Notes: generated by a model from the sequence alone, not told the origin. 64,000 nucleotides of DNA from JBNNGK01 sp050268245 (GCF_050268245.1 NZ_JBNNGK010000013.1:54748-118747); one strand, 5' to 3'; counted from the first letter of the stretch, positions 35,256 through 44,470 are shown. Program-made: numbers and translations.

Positions 35256-36152
35256 ATGTATTCAGGTCTGCTGATTATCCTCTTGCCGTTGATTATCGGC
35301 TATCTCATCCCGCTACGCAGTAAAACGCTGCTCCAAACTATCAATCGCTTACTCAGCTGGATGGTGTATGTCATTTTGTTCTTTATGGGCATTAGCCTGG
35401 CGTTCATTGACGATCTCAGCAGCAATTTATTGCTGATTTTCCAGTACTCCGTCGTCTTCTTCCTGTGTATTTTTTTTGCCAACCTGCTGGCACTGTCTCT
35501 GCTGGAACGCAAAAAACCGTGGCGCAACAGCCATAAACAGGAAAGACTCCCGTCACGCCTACATATGGCGCTCGAATCGCTTAAGCTTTGCGGCGTGGTG
35601 TTGGGGGGTTTTGCCTTGGGGCTAACACAATGGCCGCCACTCAAACATGCCGCACTCGGCAGCGAATATGCATTGATATTTTTGCTGCTGTTAGTCGGTA
35701 TTCAATTGCGTAATAGCGGCATGACGTTAAGACAAATCGTCATTAACCGCCGCGGAATGATGGTCGGCATTGTGGTGGGGCTTAGTGCATTGGCCGGTGG
35801 CGCGCTGGCGGCGCTGATCCTTGGGCTGCCGCTCAAAACCGGGCTGGCAATGGCCTCAGGCTTCGGCTGGTATTCACTTTCAGGCATCCTGATTACCGAT
35901 GCCTATGGCCCGGTTCTCGGCAGTTCGGCCTTCTTTAACGATTTAGCGCGCGAACTGGTCGCCATCATGCTGATCCCAACGCTGGTACGCCGTAGCCGCT
36001 CATCCGCATTAGGGCTGTGCGGCGCAACCTCAATGGATTTTACCCTGCCGGTTCTGCAACGTAGCGGCGGGCTGGAAATCGTGCCGCCGGCCATCGTCCA
36101 CGGCTTCTTACTGAGCCTGCTCGCCCCGATATTCATCGCCCTGTTCTCATGA
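35256..36152 (+). CDS. lysO: L-lysine exporter LysO
   Basis: Inner-membrane protein of 298 residues with about eight hydrophobic segments, formerly YbjE (DUF340). It exports lysine and confers thialysine resistance in E. coli. Charged and polar residues within membrane segments, GFGWYSLSGILITDAYGP and CGATSMDFTLPVL are family features. In E. coli aqpZ lies between ybjD and lysO; here the two are divergent across 186 bases without aqpZ. A strong hairpin follows the stop. Confidence 0.93.
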   Translation: MYSGLLIILLPLIIGYLIPLRSKTLLQTINRLLSWMVYVILFFMGISLAFIDDLSSNLLLIFQYSVVFFLCIFFANLLALSLLERKKPWRNSHKQERLPSRLHMALESLKLCGVVLGGFALGLTQWPPLKHAALGSEYALIFLLLLVGIQLRNSGMTLRQIVINRRGMMVGIVVGLSALAGGALAALILGLPLKTGLAMASGFGWYSLSGILITDAYGPVLGSSAFFNDLARELVAIMLIPTLVRRSRSSALGLCGATSMDFTLPVLQRSGGLEIVPPAIVHGFLLSLLAPIFIALFS

Positions 36153-36156
36153 TCAT

Positions 36157-36180
36157 TTTCGGGGGTTAGCCCCCGAAATA
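36157..36180 (+). terminator. Terminator after lysO
   Basis: TTTCGGGGG pairs with CCCCCGAAA around TTAG, five bases after the lysO stop. No long T-run follows. Confidence 0.65.
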
Positions 36181-36200
36181 ATTCGCATCCGCAGCCAATG

Positions 36201-36240
36201 TTGCGCTAAATCAAAGTTACCCCACATTACCCGACAAAAT
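36201..36240 (+). promoter_or_regulatory. Candidate FNR site and promoter of hcp-hcr
   Basis: TTGCGCTAAATCAA (36201-36214) matches FNR TTGAT-N4-ATCAA at 8 of 10 bases. A weak -10, CAAAAT (36235-36240), would put the start near 36247 with FNR centred about 40 bases upstream. FNR activation of hcp is known in E. coli. Confidence 0.45.
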
Positions 36241-36275
36241 GCTTTTTCAACTGCGGTTGCCGATCTATGCTTTTA

Positions 36276-36298
36276 AACAAGCATTTTAAATGCAACTT
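36276..36298 (+). promoter_or_regulatory. NsrR operator of hcp
   Basis: The inverted repeat around AAGCATTTTAAATGCAACTT (ends at 36298) agrees with the NsrR consensus (two ATGCATTT-type halves) at 20 of 23 positions. A second overlapping palindrome, ATGCTTTTAAACAAGCAT, begins at 36267. NsrR is the nitric-oxide-sensing repressor of hcp-hcr in E. coli. The site lies between the likely start of transcription and the Shine-Dalgarno sequence. Confidence 0.7.
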
Positions 36299-36314
36299 TA
36301 AAAAGGAAGCGATT

Positions 36315-37964
36315 ATGTTCTGTGTGCAATGTGAACAAACTATCCGCACCCCAGCCGGTAACGGTTGCGCCTATGCGCAGGGAATGTGCGGAAAAACAGC
36401 GGAAACCTCCGACCTGCAAGATCTGTTGGTCGCCGCCTTACAAGGGCTCTCCGCTTGGGCGTTGCAGGCGCGCGCCTTGGGCATTATCGATCATGATATT
36501 GATAGCTTTGCTCCACGCGCCTTCTTCTCAACCCTGACGAACGTTAACTTCGACTCCGAACGCATTATTGGCTACGCGCGTGAAACCATTGCCCTGCGCG
36601 AATCACTGGCGGCGCGTTGCCGATTGCTGGACGCATCCGTTCAGGTTGATCATCCCCTTGCAGCGCTGCAATTGGCCGGTGACGACATCGATACGTTAGT
36701 GCAACAGGCCGCTCAGTTCGCGTTGAACAGCGACCAAGCTGAAGTCGGCGACGATGTTCACGGTCTGCGCATGTTGTGTCTCTATGGCCTGAAAGGTGCC
36801 GCCGCATACATGGAACACGCGCATGTCTTGGGCCAGTTCGACGAACAAATCTACGCCGACTACCACGCATTAATGGCTTGGCTCGGCACCCAGCCACGTG
36901 ACGTGGATACGCTGCTGAACAATGCCATGGCTATCGGCAAAATGAACTTCAACATCATGGCGATTTTGGATCGGGGCGAAACGCAGGCTTACGGTGACCC
37001 TCAGCCAAGCTCGGTTAACGTTCGTCCGGTGGCAGGTAAAGCGATTCTGATCTCCGGCCACGACTTGAAAGACCTGCGTATGCTGCTTGAGCAAACCGAA
37101 GGCCAAGACATCAACGTGTATACCCACGGTGAGATGTTGCCCGCACACGGCTACCCGGAACTGAAAAAATTTAAACATTTGGTAGGTAACTACGGCAGCG
37201 GCTGGCAGAACCAACAGGTTGAGTTTGCCAAGTTCCCCGGTCCGATCGTGATGACCTCTAACTGTATCATCGATCCAAACGTTGGCAACTACGGCGACCG
37301 CATCTGGACGCGCAGCATCGTCGGTTGGCCGGGCGTAAACCATCTGGAGGGGGACGATTTCTCCGCCATTATTCAACAAGCTCAAGATATGATGGGTTTC
37401 CCCTACAGCGAAATTGAACATCTGATCACCGTTGGTTTTGGCCGTCAAACGTTGCTCAACGCGGCCGATACGGTGATCGATCTGGTCAGCCAGAAAAAAC
37501 TGCGCCACGTATTCTTGGTGGGTGGCTGTGACGGTAGCCGTGGCGAACGCAGTTACTACACCGATTTCGCCCGTGCCGTACCGCAAGATTGCCTGATCAT
37601 GACGCTGGCTTGCGGTAAATACCGCTTTAATAAATTAGACTTCGGCACCTTGGAAGGCTTGCCACGTCTGCTGGACGTCGGCCAATGTAACGATGCCTAT
37701 GCGGCCATCATGCTGGCAGTGAAACTGTCCGAGAAACTGGGTTGTACGGTGAATGATTTACCGTTGAGTCTGGTGCTGTCGTGGTTTGAGCAAAAGGCGA
37801 TTGTCATTCTGCTGACGCTGCTGTCGCTGGGTGTGAAGAATATCTTTACCGGCCCAACCGCACCAGCATTCCTGACCGATAACCTGCTGGCGATCCTTAA
37901 CGAAAAATTCGGTATGCGCCCGATTACCGACGTTGAGCAGGATCTGCACGCCATTCTCGGCTAA
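36315..37964 (+). CDS. hcp: Hydroxylamine reductase / hybrid cluster protein
   Basis: A 549-residue cytoplasmic enzyme with a hybrid Fe-S-O cluster, shown in E. coli to act as NO reductase and S-nitrosylase. The N-terminal cysteines C3, C6, C18 and C25 (CX2CX11CX6C) are the [2Fe-2S]-type pattern of enterobacterial Hcp. Hybrid-cluster ligand regions are seen in THGEMLPAHGYPEL, MTSNCIIDPN and VGGCDGSRGERSYY. AAGGAAG precedes the ATG at 36315; the longer frame is rejected because the MFCVQCEQT start is conserved. It forms an operon with hcr. Confidence 0.97.
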   Translation: MFCVQCEQTIRTPAGNGCAYAQGMCGKTAETSDLQDLLVAALQGLSAWALQARALGIIDHDIDSFAPRAFFSTLTNVNFDSERIIGYARETIALRESLAARCRLLDASVQVDHPLAALQLAGDDIDTLVQQAAQFALNSDQAEVGDDVHGLRMLCLYGLKGAAAYMEHAHVLGQFDEQIYADYHALMAWLGTQPRDVDTLLNNAMAIGKMNFNIMAILDRGETQAYGDPQPSSVNVRPVAGKAILISGHDLKDLRMLLEQTEGQDINVYTHGEMLPAHGYPELKKFKHLVGNYGSGWQNQQVEFAKFPGPIVMTSNCIIDPNVGNYGDRIWTRSIVGWPGVNHLEGDDFSAIIQQAQDMMGFPYSEIEHLITVGFGRQTLLNAADTVIDLVSQKKLRHVFLVGGCDGSRGERSYYTDFARAVPQDCLIMTLACGKYRFNKLDFGTLEGLPRLLDVGQCNDAYAAIMLAVKLSEKLGCTVNDLPLSLVLSWFEQKAIVILLTLLSLGVKNIFTGPTAPAFLTDNLLAILNEKFGMRPITDVEQDLHAILG

Positions 37965-37977
37965 TTCCGCATTTTTT

Positions 37978-38000
37978 CGGGGCTGCCTGGCGCAGCCCCG
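37978..38000 (+). terminator. Hairpin between hcp and hcr
   Basis: CGGGGCTGC pairs with GCAGCCCCG around CTGGC, followed by TTTGT. It lies in the 54-base gap and may cause partial termination or protect the hcp transcript. Confidence 0.5.
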
Positions 38001-38018
38001 TTTGTATTGAGGTGCCTT

Positions 38019-39023
38019 ATGACCCAACCCAGCCCATTATGCCCGAACCGCATGCAGGTGCATTCGATCCAGCAAGAAACCGCCGACGTCTGGACGCTGA
38101 ACCTGATTAACGCTGATTTTTATCCCTATCAGCCCGGCCAGTTCGCGCTGGTGAGCATCCACAATAGCGAAGACACGCTGCGCGCCTACACGCTGTCGTC
38201 CTCACCCGGCCTGAGCCGTTTTATCAGCATCAGCGTGCGTTGCCTGCCGGACGGTATCGGTTCGCGCTGGCTGACGCAGGAGGTTAAACCCGGTAACACA
38301 CTTTGGCTGTCCGATGCTCAAGGTAAGTTTAGCTGCGTGCAACACCCAAGCGATCGTTATCTGCTGCTGGCCGCTGGCTGCGGCGTGACGCCGATTATCT
38401 CAATGAGCCGTTGGTTGGCCGCCAACCGCCCCCAGTGCGATGTGCAGGTCATTTTTAACGTGCGTAGCCCGGCCGACGTCATCTTCGCCGACCAATGGCA
38501 GCAACTCTGCGCCACCTACCCACAACTGCACCTTACGCTAATGGCTGAACAGGATGCCCCGCCCGGTTTCCTCAGCGGACGCATCAACGCTCAGGTACTC
38601 CAGCAGACCGTGCCCGATCTCCCTCAGCGAACCGTCATGACCTGCGGCCCCGCGCCCTATATGGCACAGGTAGAATTGTTGTGTGGCGAGCTTGGTGTTC
38701 CTGCCGCACAATTCCACAAAGAGCAATTCCACACCCCAGCGGAAACCGATGCCGCAAGCCAAAACACGCTGGCGCTGCGCATCGGGCAGCCACTACGAGA
38801 GTTTCGCGTGCCCGTCGGCAGTACGCTGCTGGCGGCACTCGAGGCGAATAACCTGCCAGTCACCGCCGCCTGCCGCGCTGGCGTATGCGGCTCATGTAAA
38901 ACCCGTGTGTTATCCGGTCAATACACCACCACCAGCAACATGACGCTAACCCCTGCCGAGATTGAACAAGGTTACGTGCTGGCCTGTAGCTGCCAACTGC
39001 ACGGCGACGTGACTCTCGCTTAA
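38019..39023 (+). CDS. hcr: NADH oxidoreductase Hcr (Hcp reductase)
   Basis: A 334-residue flavoprotein that passes electrons from NADH to Hcp. The FAD/NAD half shows YQPGQFALVSI and the nucleotide-binding LLLAAGCGVTPIISM. The C-terminal 80 residues are a plant-type [2Fe-2S] ferredoxin with CRAGVCGSC and the fourth Cys in ACSCQLHGD. The ATG at 38019 follows GAGG (38009-38012) and is preferred to an ATG-like start four codons earlier. Somewhat longer than the E. coli protein. Confidence 0.95.
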   Translation: MTQPSPLCPNRMQVHSIQQETADVWTLNLINADFYPYQPGQFALVSIHNSEDTLRAYTLSSSPGLSRFISISVRCLPDGIGSRWLTQEVKPGNTLWLSDAQGKFSCVQHPSDRYLLLAAGCGVTPIISMSRWLAANRPQCDVQVIFNVRSPADVIFADQWQQLCATYPQLHLTLMAEQDAPPGFLSGRINAQVLQQTVPDLPQRTVMTCGPAPYMAQVELLCGELGVPAAQFHKEQFHTPAETDAASQNTLALRIGQPLREFRVPVGSTLLAALEANNLPVTAACRAGVCGSCKTRVLSGQYTTTSNMTLTPAEIEQGYVLACSCQLHGDVTLA

Positions 39024-39031
39024 GCCGTCAC

Positions 39032-39057
39032 GCCCCATCATCACGATGGGGCATTTA
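39032..39057 (+). terminator. Likely terminator after hcr
   Basis: GCCCCATC (39032-39039) pairs with GATGGGGC (39045-39052), followed by ATTTATC. Confidence 0.55.
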
Positions 39058-39223
39058 TCAGCAAGCATCGCCGCTCATGCCCCTCTACACTTTTATTTGT
39101 TCCATTCGTGTTACTGCGTTCATCTGAAAATACTCAATAAGCGATACCCAATGGACTTCACGCTGCCGTCAACCCGACCGCGACGGAAAGATAAAGGGAA
39201 TCTTTACCATATTTGGGGGAACC

Positions 39224-40945
39224 ATGAAGCAAACGATAGCCACGTTAATCGCCAAAACCTTGGAGCAAGCCGGTGTGAAACGCATCTGGGGTGTCACCGG
39301 TGACTCATTAAATGGCCTCAGCGATAGCTTGCATCGCATGGGCACTATCGAGTGGCTCGGCACGCGTCATGAAGAAGTCGCCGCCTTTGCCGCCGGGGCC
39401 GAAGCGCAATTGACCGGAAACCTCGCGGTGTGCGCGGGCTCTTGCGGGCCAGGCAATTTGCATCTGATTAATGGGTTATTCGACTGCCATCGCAATCAAG
39501 TGCCCGTTTTGGCGATCGCCGCCCACATTCCGTCCAGCGAAATTGGCAGCGGTTATTTTCAAGAAACCCACCCACAAGAACTCTTTCGCGAGTGTAGCCA
39601 CTACTGCGAACTGGTTTCCAACCCGGAACAACTGCCACGGATTTTGGAAATCGCCATGCGTAACGCGATCCTTAACCGCGGCGTATCGGTGATTGTGTTA
39701 CCGGGCGATATTGCGCTGCGCATGGCGCCAGAAGAGGCCGGTATCGTCTGGCAAACGCCCGCTTTGCCGTTAGTTCAGCCGCCGATGAGTGAGTTAAACA
39801 AGCTGGCAGAAACCTTGAACCAAGCTAAGAACATCACCCTCATGTGTGGTAGCGGCTGTGCCGGTGCACATGATGACGTGGTAAAACTGGCAGAATTGCT
39901 GCAAGCACCGATTGTGCATGCGCTGCGCGGTAAAGAACATATCGAATGGGACAATCCTTACAGCGTCGGCATGACCGGGCTAATTGGTTTCTCTTCGGGT
40001 TATCACGCCATGATGAGCGCCGATACACTGATCTTGCTCGGCACTCAATTCCCCTACCGTGCGTTTTACCCGACTGATGCCAATATTATCCAGATCGATA
40101 TTAATCCGGGTCACATTGGCGCCCACTGTGCGGTCAATACCGCGCTGGTCGGTGATATCAAAACCACGCTCAGCGCACTGTTACCGCAATTAGAACCGAA
40201 GAGCGATCGTAAATTCCTTGATAAGGCGCTCGAACATTACCGTAACGCACGCAACGATCTCGATGGTTTGGCGACCTGCAATGACGAGCAACCCATTCAT
40301 CCACAATATCTGGCACAACAAATCAGCCAGCTCGCCAGCGATGAGGCAATATTCACCTGCGACGTGGGTACGCCGACAGTTTGGGCCGCACGCTATCTGA
40401 AGATGAACGGCAAACGCCGCCTGCTGGGCTCGTTTAACCACGGTTCGATGGCTAACGCCATGCCGCAGGCCATCGGTGCCCAGGCTACCGAACCGAACAA
40501 ACAAGTAATCGCGATGTGTGGCGACGGCGGTTTTACCATGTTGATGGGCGATTTCTTGTCACTGGCGCAACTGAAGCTGCCGGTCAAAGTGGTGGTCTTC
40601 AATAACAGCGTGTTGGGGTTTGTGGCCATGGAAATGAAAGCCGGTGGTTACCTGACCGATGGCACCGATCTCCGCAATCCTGATTTCGCCGCGATCGCCA
40701 ACGCCGCCGGGATCAAAGGGATTCGCGTCGAGAAAGCCTCCGAGCTCGATGCCGCTTTACAGGAAATACTGGCGCATCCTGGGCCTGCGCTCCTAGATGT
40801 GGTGACCGCCAAACAGGAATTAGCGATGCCGCCACAAATCAAATTCGAACAGGCCAAAGGTTTCAGCCTGTATATGTTGCGCGCAATCATTAACGGCCGC
40901 GGTGATGAAGTCATCGAATTAGCCAAAACCAACTGGCTACGTTAA
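39224..40945 (+). CDS. poxB: Pyruvate dehydrogenase (quinone), pyruvate oxidase PoxB
   Basis: A ThDP- and FAD-dependent peripheral membrane enzyme of 573 residues that oxidises pyruvate to acetate and CO2, passing electrons to ubiquinone. The ThDP motif runs from GDGGFTMLMGDF to NNSVLG in the last third, and the N-terminal catalytic Glu lies in GTRHEEVAAFAAGAEA. The C-terminal tail SLYMLRAIINGRGDEVIELA is the amphipathic lipid-binding helix known in E. coli PoxB. The place after hcr and before ltaE is conserved. Sigma-S control is known for the family but no promoter could be fixed here. Confidence 0.97.
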   Translation: MKQTIATLIAKTLEQAGVKRIWGVTGDSLNGLSDSLHRMGTIEWLGTRHEEVAAFAAGAEAQLTGNLAVCAGSCGPGNLHLINGLFDCHRNQVPVLAIAAHIPSSEIGSGYFQETHPQELFRECSHYCELVSNPEQLPRILEIAMRNAILNRGVSVIVLPGDIALRMAPEEAGIVWQTPALPLVQPPMSELNKLAETLNQAKNITLMCGSGCAGAHDDVVKLAELLQAPIVHALRGKEHIEWDNPYSVGMTGLIGFSSGYHAMMSADTLILLGTQFPYRAFYPTDANIIQIDINPGHIGAHCAVNTALVGDIKTTLSALLPQLEPKSDRKFLDKALEHYRNARNDLDGLATCNDEQPIHPQYLAQQISQLASDEAIFTCDVGTPTVWAARYLKMNGKRRLLGSFNHGSMANAMPQAIGAQATEPNKQVIAMCGDGGFTMLMGDFLSLAQLKLPVKVVVFNNSVLGFVAMEMKAGGYLTDGTDLRNPDFAAIANAAGIKGIRVEKASELDAALQEILAHPGPALLDVVTAKQELAMPPQIKFEQAKGFSLYMLRAIINGRGDEVIELAKTNWLR

Positions 40946-40954
40946 CGCCCCATC

Positions 40955-40982
40955 GGGTGTGGTGCCCGCCACACCCATTTTT
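40955..40982 (+). terminator. Terminator after poxB
   Basis: GGGTGTGG pairs with CCACACCC around TGCCCG, followed by ATTTTT. Confidence 0.85.
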
Positions 40983-41044
40983 CGCTTTTCCCGCTCGCCA
41001 TTCCGGTTATGATGAAACCTCTAATTCTCCTGTAAGGAATGCCC

Positions 41045-42061
41045 ATGCCGATTGATTTACGCAGTGATACCGTCACCCAGCCCACTTCCGCAATGCGCAG
41101 CGCCATGGCCAATGCAGAGGTCGGGGATGACGTTTATGGTGACGATCCGACGGTCAACGCGTTACAGGCCGAAGCGGTTCGGCTATCCGGAAAAGAAGCC
41201 GCCCTCTTCCTGCCAAGCGGTACCCAGGCCAATTTGGTGGCGTTGCTGAGCCACTGCCAGCGCGGTGATGAATACATCGTGGGTCAACAGGCGCACAATT
41301 ATAAATACGAAGCGGGCGGCGCCGCGGTATTAGGCAGTATTCAACCACAACCGGTGGAGGCCAACGACGACGGCACCCTCCCACTGGATAAAGTGAAAGC
41401 GGCTATCAAGCCTGACGATATTCACTTTGCCCGCACCCGGTTAATCAGCCTGGAAAACACCATCAGCGGCAAAGTATTGCCACTGTCCTATCTGCAACAA
41501 GCATGGGAATTCAGCCGCGAGCATCAGTTGGCATTACACATTGACGGCGCTCGCATCTTCAATGCGGCCGTAGCGCTGGGCGTACCACTGAAAGAGATCG
41601 CTCAATTCTGCGATACGTTCACTATCTGCCTGTCTAAAGGGTTGGGCGCACCGGTAGGTTCGTTACTGTGCGGCAGCGCCGAATTTATTCAGCGCGCCAA
41701 CCGCTGGCGCAAAATGACCGGTGGCGGCCTGCGTCAAGCCGGTATTCTGGCAGCTGCGGGATTGTACGCGTTGGAACACCATGTCGAACGCTTACAGGAA
41801 GATCACGACAATGCTAAATGGTTGGAACAACAACTACGCGGTATCGGTGTAGACATCGTTGAACCCGGCGCCCAAACCAATGTGCTCTATCTGCGGCAAC
41901 CGGCTGAACGGGCTGCCCAACTTGGCCCGTGGATGCGCGAGCATGGCGTGTTGCTCAGCAGCGGCCCACTGACACGCATTATTACCCACTTGAACGTCAA
42001 CCGTCAGGATTTGCAGAAAGTGGTGACATTGTGGCAAGCATTTTTACAACAACACCCCTGA
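41045..42061 (+). CDS. ltaE: Low-specificity L-threonine aldolase
   Basis: PLP-dependent aldolase of 338 residues that splits threonine and allo-threonine to glycine and acetaldehyde. Characteristic blocks are IDLRSDTVTQPTSAM, NAEVGDDVYGDDPTVN, LHIDGARIFNA and FTICLSKGLGAPVGS, whose Lys forms the Schiff base. Two Met codons are available; the one at 41045 is preferred because AAGGA (41033-41037) is seven bases upstream, whereas 41039 would be too close. A long hairpin at 42126-42158 follows. Confidence 0.95.
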   Translation: MPIDLRSDTVTQPTSAMRSAMANAEVGDDVYGDDPTVNALQAEAVRLSGKEAALFLPSGTQANLVALLSHCQRGDEYIVGQQAHNYKYEAGGAAVLGSIQPQPVEANDDGTLPLDKVKAAIKPDDIHFARTRLISLENTISGKVLPLSYLQQAWEFSREHQLALHIDGARIFNAAVALGVPLKEIAQFCDTFTICLSKGLGAPVGSLLCGSAEFIQRANRWRKMTGGGLRQAGILAAAGLYALEHHVERLQEDHDNAKWLEQQLRGIGVDIVEPGAQTNVLYLRQPAERAAQLGPWMREHGVLLSSGPLTRIITHLNVNRQDLQKVVTLWQAFLQQHP

Positions 42062-42125
42062 TCTGCCAGCACACAAGACAGCTCTGACAGAATTCGACGA
42101 CGGTTAACCACGTACGAGACGATTG

Positions 42126-42158
42126 CCCCCAACGCAGGGTTAACCATGGCGTTGGGGG
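42126..42158. terminator. Hairpin between convergent ltaE and the DUF1294 gene
   Basis: CCCCCAACGC (42126-42135) pairs exactly with GCGTTGGGGG (42149-42158). It lies between the two convergent stops and could serve both directions; no T-run is present. Confidence 0.5.
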
Positions 42159-42173
42159 GTTGCCTTACCGGCA

Positions 42174-42524
42174 CTATAGCGATAAAAATCGACCATATAT
42201 CGCATACCAAATGGCGATAAGCGCGGCTAAATTGAGCACCACACTGAGAATAAACCAGGTTTTAAACGGCTGTTTCTGCGTTTTATGCCGGAACACCTGC
42301 TGGCCGCACAGCGCGCCGAGCCAACCGCCCACCAGCCCAAATACCAACAGCGTGATTTCCGGCACGCGTGACCAAGCTTTGATCGCCGCCAATTTGTCCA
42401 CGCCATAGATCACCAACGTCAGCAGGTTCACAAACAGTAACCACATCCAAACCGGATGTAGGAAAAACCAACTGGCAACAAACGCCAACATCAGCAGCAA
42501 ATAACACGCCAGGTTGAGTCGCAT
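42174..42524 (-). CDS. DUF1294 domain-containing membrane protein
   Basis: A 116-residue protein with three to four hydrophobic segments: residues about 5-20, 26-43, 58-75 and 90-108. The middle part, YGVDKLAAIKAWSRVPEITLL and GLVGGWLGALCGQQVFRHKTQKQPF, is the typical DUF1294 pattern. No function is known; in other bacteria the domain can be fused to a cold-shock domain, which is not seen here. It is not at this site in E. coli, where ltaE and ybjT are adjacent. Confidence 0.85.
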   Translation of the reverse strand: MRLNLACYLLLMLAFVASWFFLHPVWMWLLFVNLLTLVIYGVDKLAAIKAWSRVPEITLLVFGLVGGWLGALCGQQVFRHKTQKQPFKTWFILSVVLNLAALIAIWYAIYGRFLSL

Positions 42525-42905
42525 AAAAAATACCCTGAATAATTCGAATTACATTGAGGCGGAAAATAAGGCTTACGGCAACGCCTAACGGCGAATCTCG
42601 CGGAGATGAAAGTTAAGCTGGCAGATAACAAATGGGTAAACCCTGCCCCCACAAACGGCCGCTAGTGTGACGCCGTCGAGATAACCTTGCAACCCTTCAT
42701 TACCCTTACAAAAAGTGCATTTATACCATCAGGTCGGCATGGTAGGGTTACGCTATATTCATTGAAATCGATACCCGCCACATTTCAAGTCACAGGCCGT
42801 TGGCAACACAACGCTGAGCACTGGGCCAACCCCGGCCACTCAACGAAAAGCGCCACGCTACCCGTTGCTTAAAGTATGGCGTGTATATTGCATAAGGTCG
42901 TGCTG
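42525..42905. other. Intergenic region before ybjT with a possible decayed ERIC-type end
   Basis: No supported gene; a 61-codon ORF at 42687-42872 has no recognisable protein features. The part near 42771-42800 (GATACCCGCCACATTTCAAG, then TCACAGGCC) resembles the ATACCC-N-ATTTCAAGT-N-CAGG terminus seen in enterobacterial ERIC/IRU repeats, but no opposite end was found. The ybjT promoter should lie here. Confidence 0.4.
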
Positions 42906-44345
42906 ATGATTCCCCAACGTGTATTAGTTCTCGGCGCCAGCGGTTATATCGGGCAAAACCTGATTCCCCTGTTAGCGGCGCAAGGTCACAAGATTACGGC
43001 GGCGGCACGCCGTATCGAATGGCTGCAAGAGCAACATTGGCCCCAGGTCAATTGCCAATATGTCGACGTGTACCGACCTGAAACGCTGGCGGCGGCGCTA
43101 TGGGATATTGATGCCGTTTACTATCTTATTCACGGCATGGGTGACGGTGATGACTTTATCGAAAAGGAACGCCAGGCTGCGGAAAATTTGCGTGATGCCT
43201 TGCGTAACTCTACGGTTAAGCAGGTCATTTTTTTGGGCGCGTTACAGCCAGCCGGTAAAAGCTCCGCGCATTTAATCGCCCGTAAATTGACCGGTGAGAT
43301 TTTACGCCAAAGCGGCATTCCGCTCACCGAGCTGCGCGCCAGCATCATTGTCGGGCCGGGTTCGGCGGCATTCGAAGTGATGCGCGACATGGTTTACAAT
43401 CTGCCCATCCTCACGCCACCGCGCTGGGTGCGCTCAAAATCCTCACCGGTCGCGCTAGAAAACCTACTGGTATACTTGGTCGAGCTGTTGCAGCATCCGG
43501 CCAACGAAAACCGTATTTTTGATGTGGCCGGCCCGGAGTACATCAGTTATCAAACCCTGTTCGAACGTTTCATTGCGATCAGTGGCAAAAAACGCTGGCT
43601 GATCCCCATTCCCTTACCGACGCGTTTTATTTCGGTGTGGTTCATCAGCATGATCACTTCGGTGCCGACCTCCATCGCCAAGGCGCTCATTCAAGGGCTG
43701 AACCACGATTTACCGGCCGATGGCAAACCGTTGCAAACCTTAATCCCACAGCAGCTAAAAACGTTCGACGAGGCGGTCAAAGAAACCCTGCGACGTGAAA
43801 ACGACGTGGTCGACTCCGCCGACTGGGGCTATGATCCTGAGGCTCGCGCCCGTTGGCGCCCCGGCTACGGTTTTTATCCTAAACAGGCTGGCTGCACGCT
43901 CGACACTCAGGCATCCGCCGCCGCGCTCTGGCACGTAGTGCAACAATTGGGCGGTAAAGAGGGTTACTTTTACGCCAATATCCTCTGGCAGATCCGCGCC
44001 CGTATGGATGACATGATTGGCAACGGCGTGGAATACGGCAGACCCCCGCGCGAAACGTTGGAGGTTGGCGACGTTATTGACGGCTGGAAAGTGATCACCC
44101 TGAAACCAGAACGTCAATTGGCGTTGCTGTTCGGTATGAAGGCCCCCGGTTTAGGTCGCCTGACGTTCAGTATCAAGGATCTGGGGCATCGCCGCACGCT
44201 TGACGTGCGAGCCTGGTGGCATCCTGCCGGTTTCAGCGGGTTGCTGTACTGGTTCGTTATGATGCCCGCACATCTATTTATTTTCCGGGGCATGGCAAAA
44301 CGCATTACTCATCTGGCGGAGCAATACGATCACCATTTGTCGTAA
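42906..44345 (+). CDS. ybjT: SDR/NAD(P)-binding protein YbjT with C-terminal DUF2867
   Basis: A 479-residue protein with an atypical short-chain dehydrogenase fold. The dinucleotide motif GASGYIGQNL is at residues about 9-18, and the conserved region IIVGPGSAAFEVMRDMVYNLP follows near 150-175. The last 150 residues form a DUF2867-type domain, ending LYWFVMMPAHLFIFRGMAKR, which suggests membrane association. Substrate unknown. The start at 42906 gives MIPQRVLVLG, with AAGG about ten bases upstream; ten further open codons precede it. Confidence 0.92.
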   Translation: MIPQRVLVLGASGYIGQNLIPLLAAQGHKITAAARRIEWLQEQHWPQVNCQYVDVYRPETLAAALWDIDAVYYLIHGMGDGDDFIEKERQAAENLRDALRNSTVKQVIFLGALQPAGKSSAHLIARKLTGEILRQSGIPLTELRASIIVGPGSAAFEVMRDMVYNLPILTPPRWVRSKSSPVALENLLVYLVELLQHPANENRIFDVAGPEYISYQTLFERFIAISGKKRWLIPIPLPTRFISVWFISMITSVPTSIAKALIQGLNHDLPADGKPLQTLIPQQLKTFDEAVKETLRRENDVVDSADWGYDPEARARWRPGYGFYPKQAGCTLDTQASAAALWHVVQQLGGKEGYFYANILWQIRARMDDMIGNGVEYGRPPRETLEVGDVIDGWKVITLKPERQLALLFGMKAPGLGRLTFSIKDLGHRRTLDVRAWWHPAGFSGLLYWFVMMPAHLFIFRGMAKRITHLAEQYDHHLS

Positions 44346-44444
44346 ACAATGTTCAATTGTCGATCAACCGCACAGTTTGCTGCCGTTGATCGTCCCTTTC
44401 CGATTGCATAGCGCACGAAATCACGGAAGAATGGCACCTTATTT

Positions 44445-44470
44445 GCTGGGTGTGGCTAAACACACCCAGC
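44445..44470 (+). terminator. Hairpin between ybjT and ybjS
   Basis: GCTGGGTGTG pairs perfectly with CACACCCAGC around GCTAAA. It lies 31 bases before the ybjS start; T-rich sequence follows only after a few bases. Confidence 0.55.

Noticed and set aside
36157..36180. Strong palindrome after lysO as an operator for hcp
   Set aside because: Its GGGGG/CCCCC stem and place directly after the lysO stop fit a terminator better; FNR and NsrR sites further right explain hcp control.
39138..39175. GATACCCAATGGACTTCACG upstream of poxB as an ERIC/IRU-like repeat end
   Set aside because: Only the first ten or so bases resemble the repeat terminus; there is no partner end and the poxB promoter region could explain it.
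42687..42872. 61-codon ORF in the gap before ybjT
   Set aside because: Short, no start signal, no recognisable features; the region looks non-coding.
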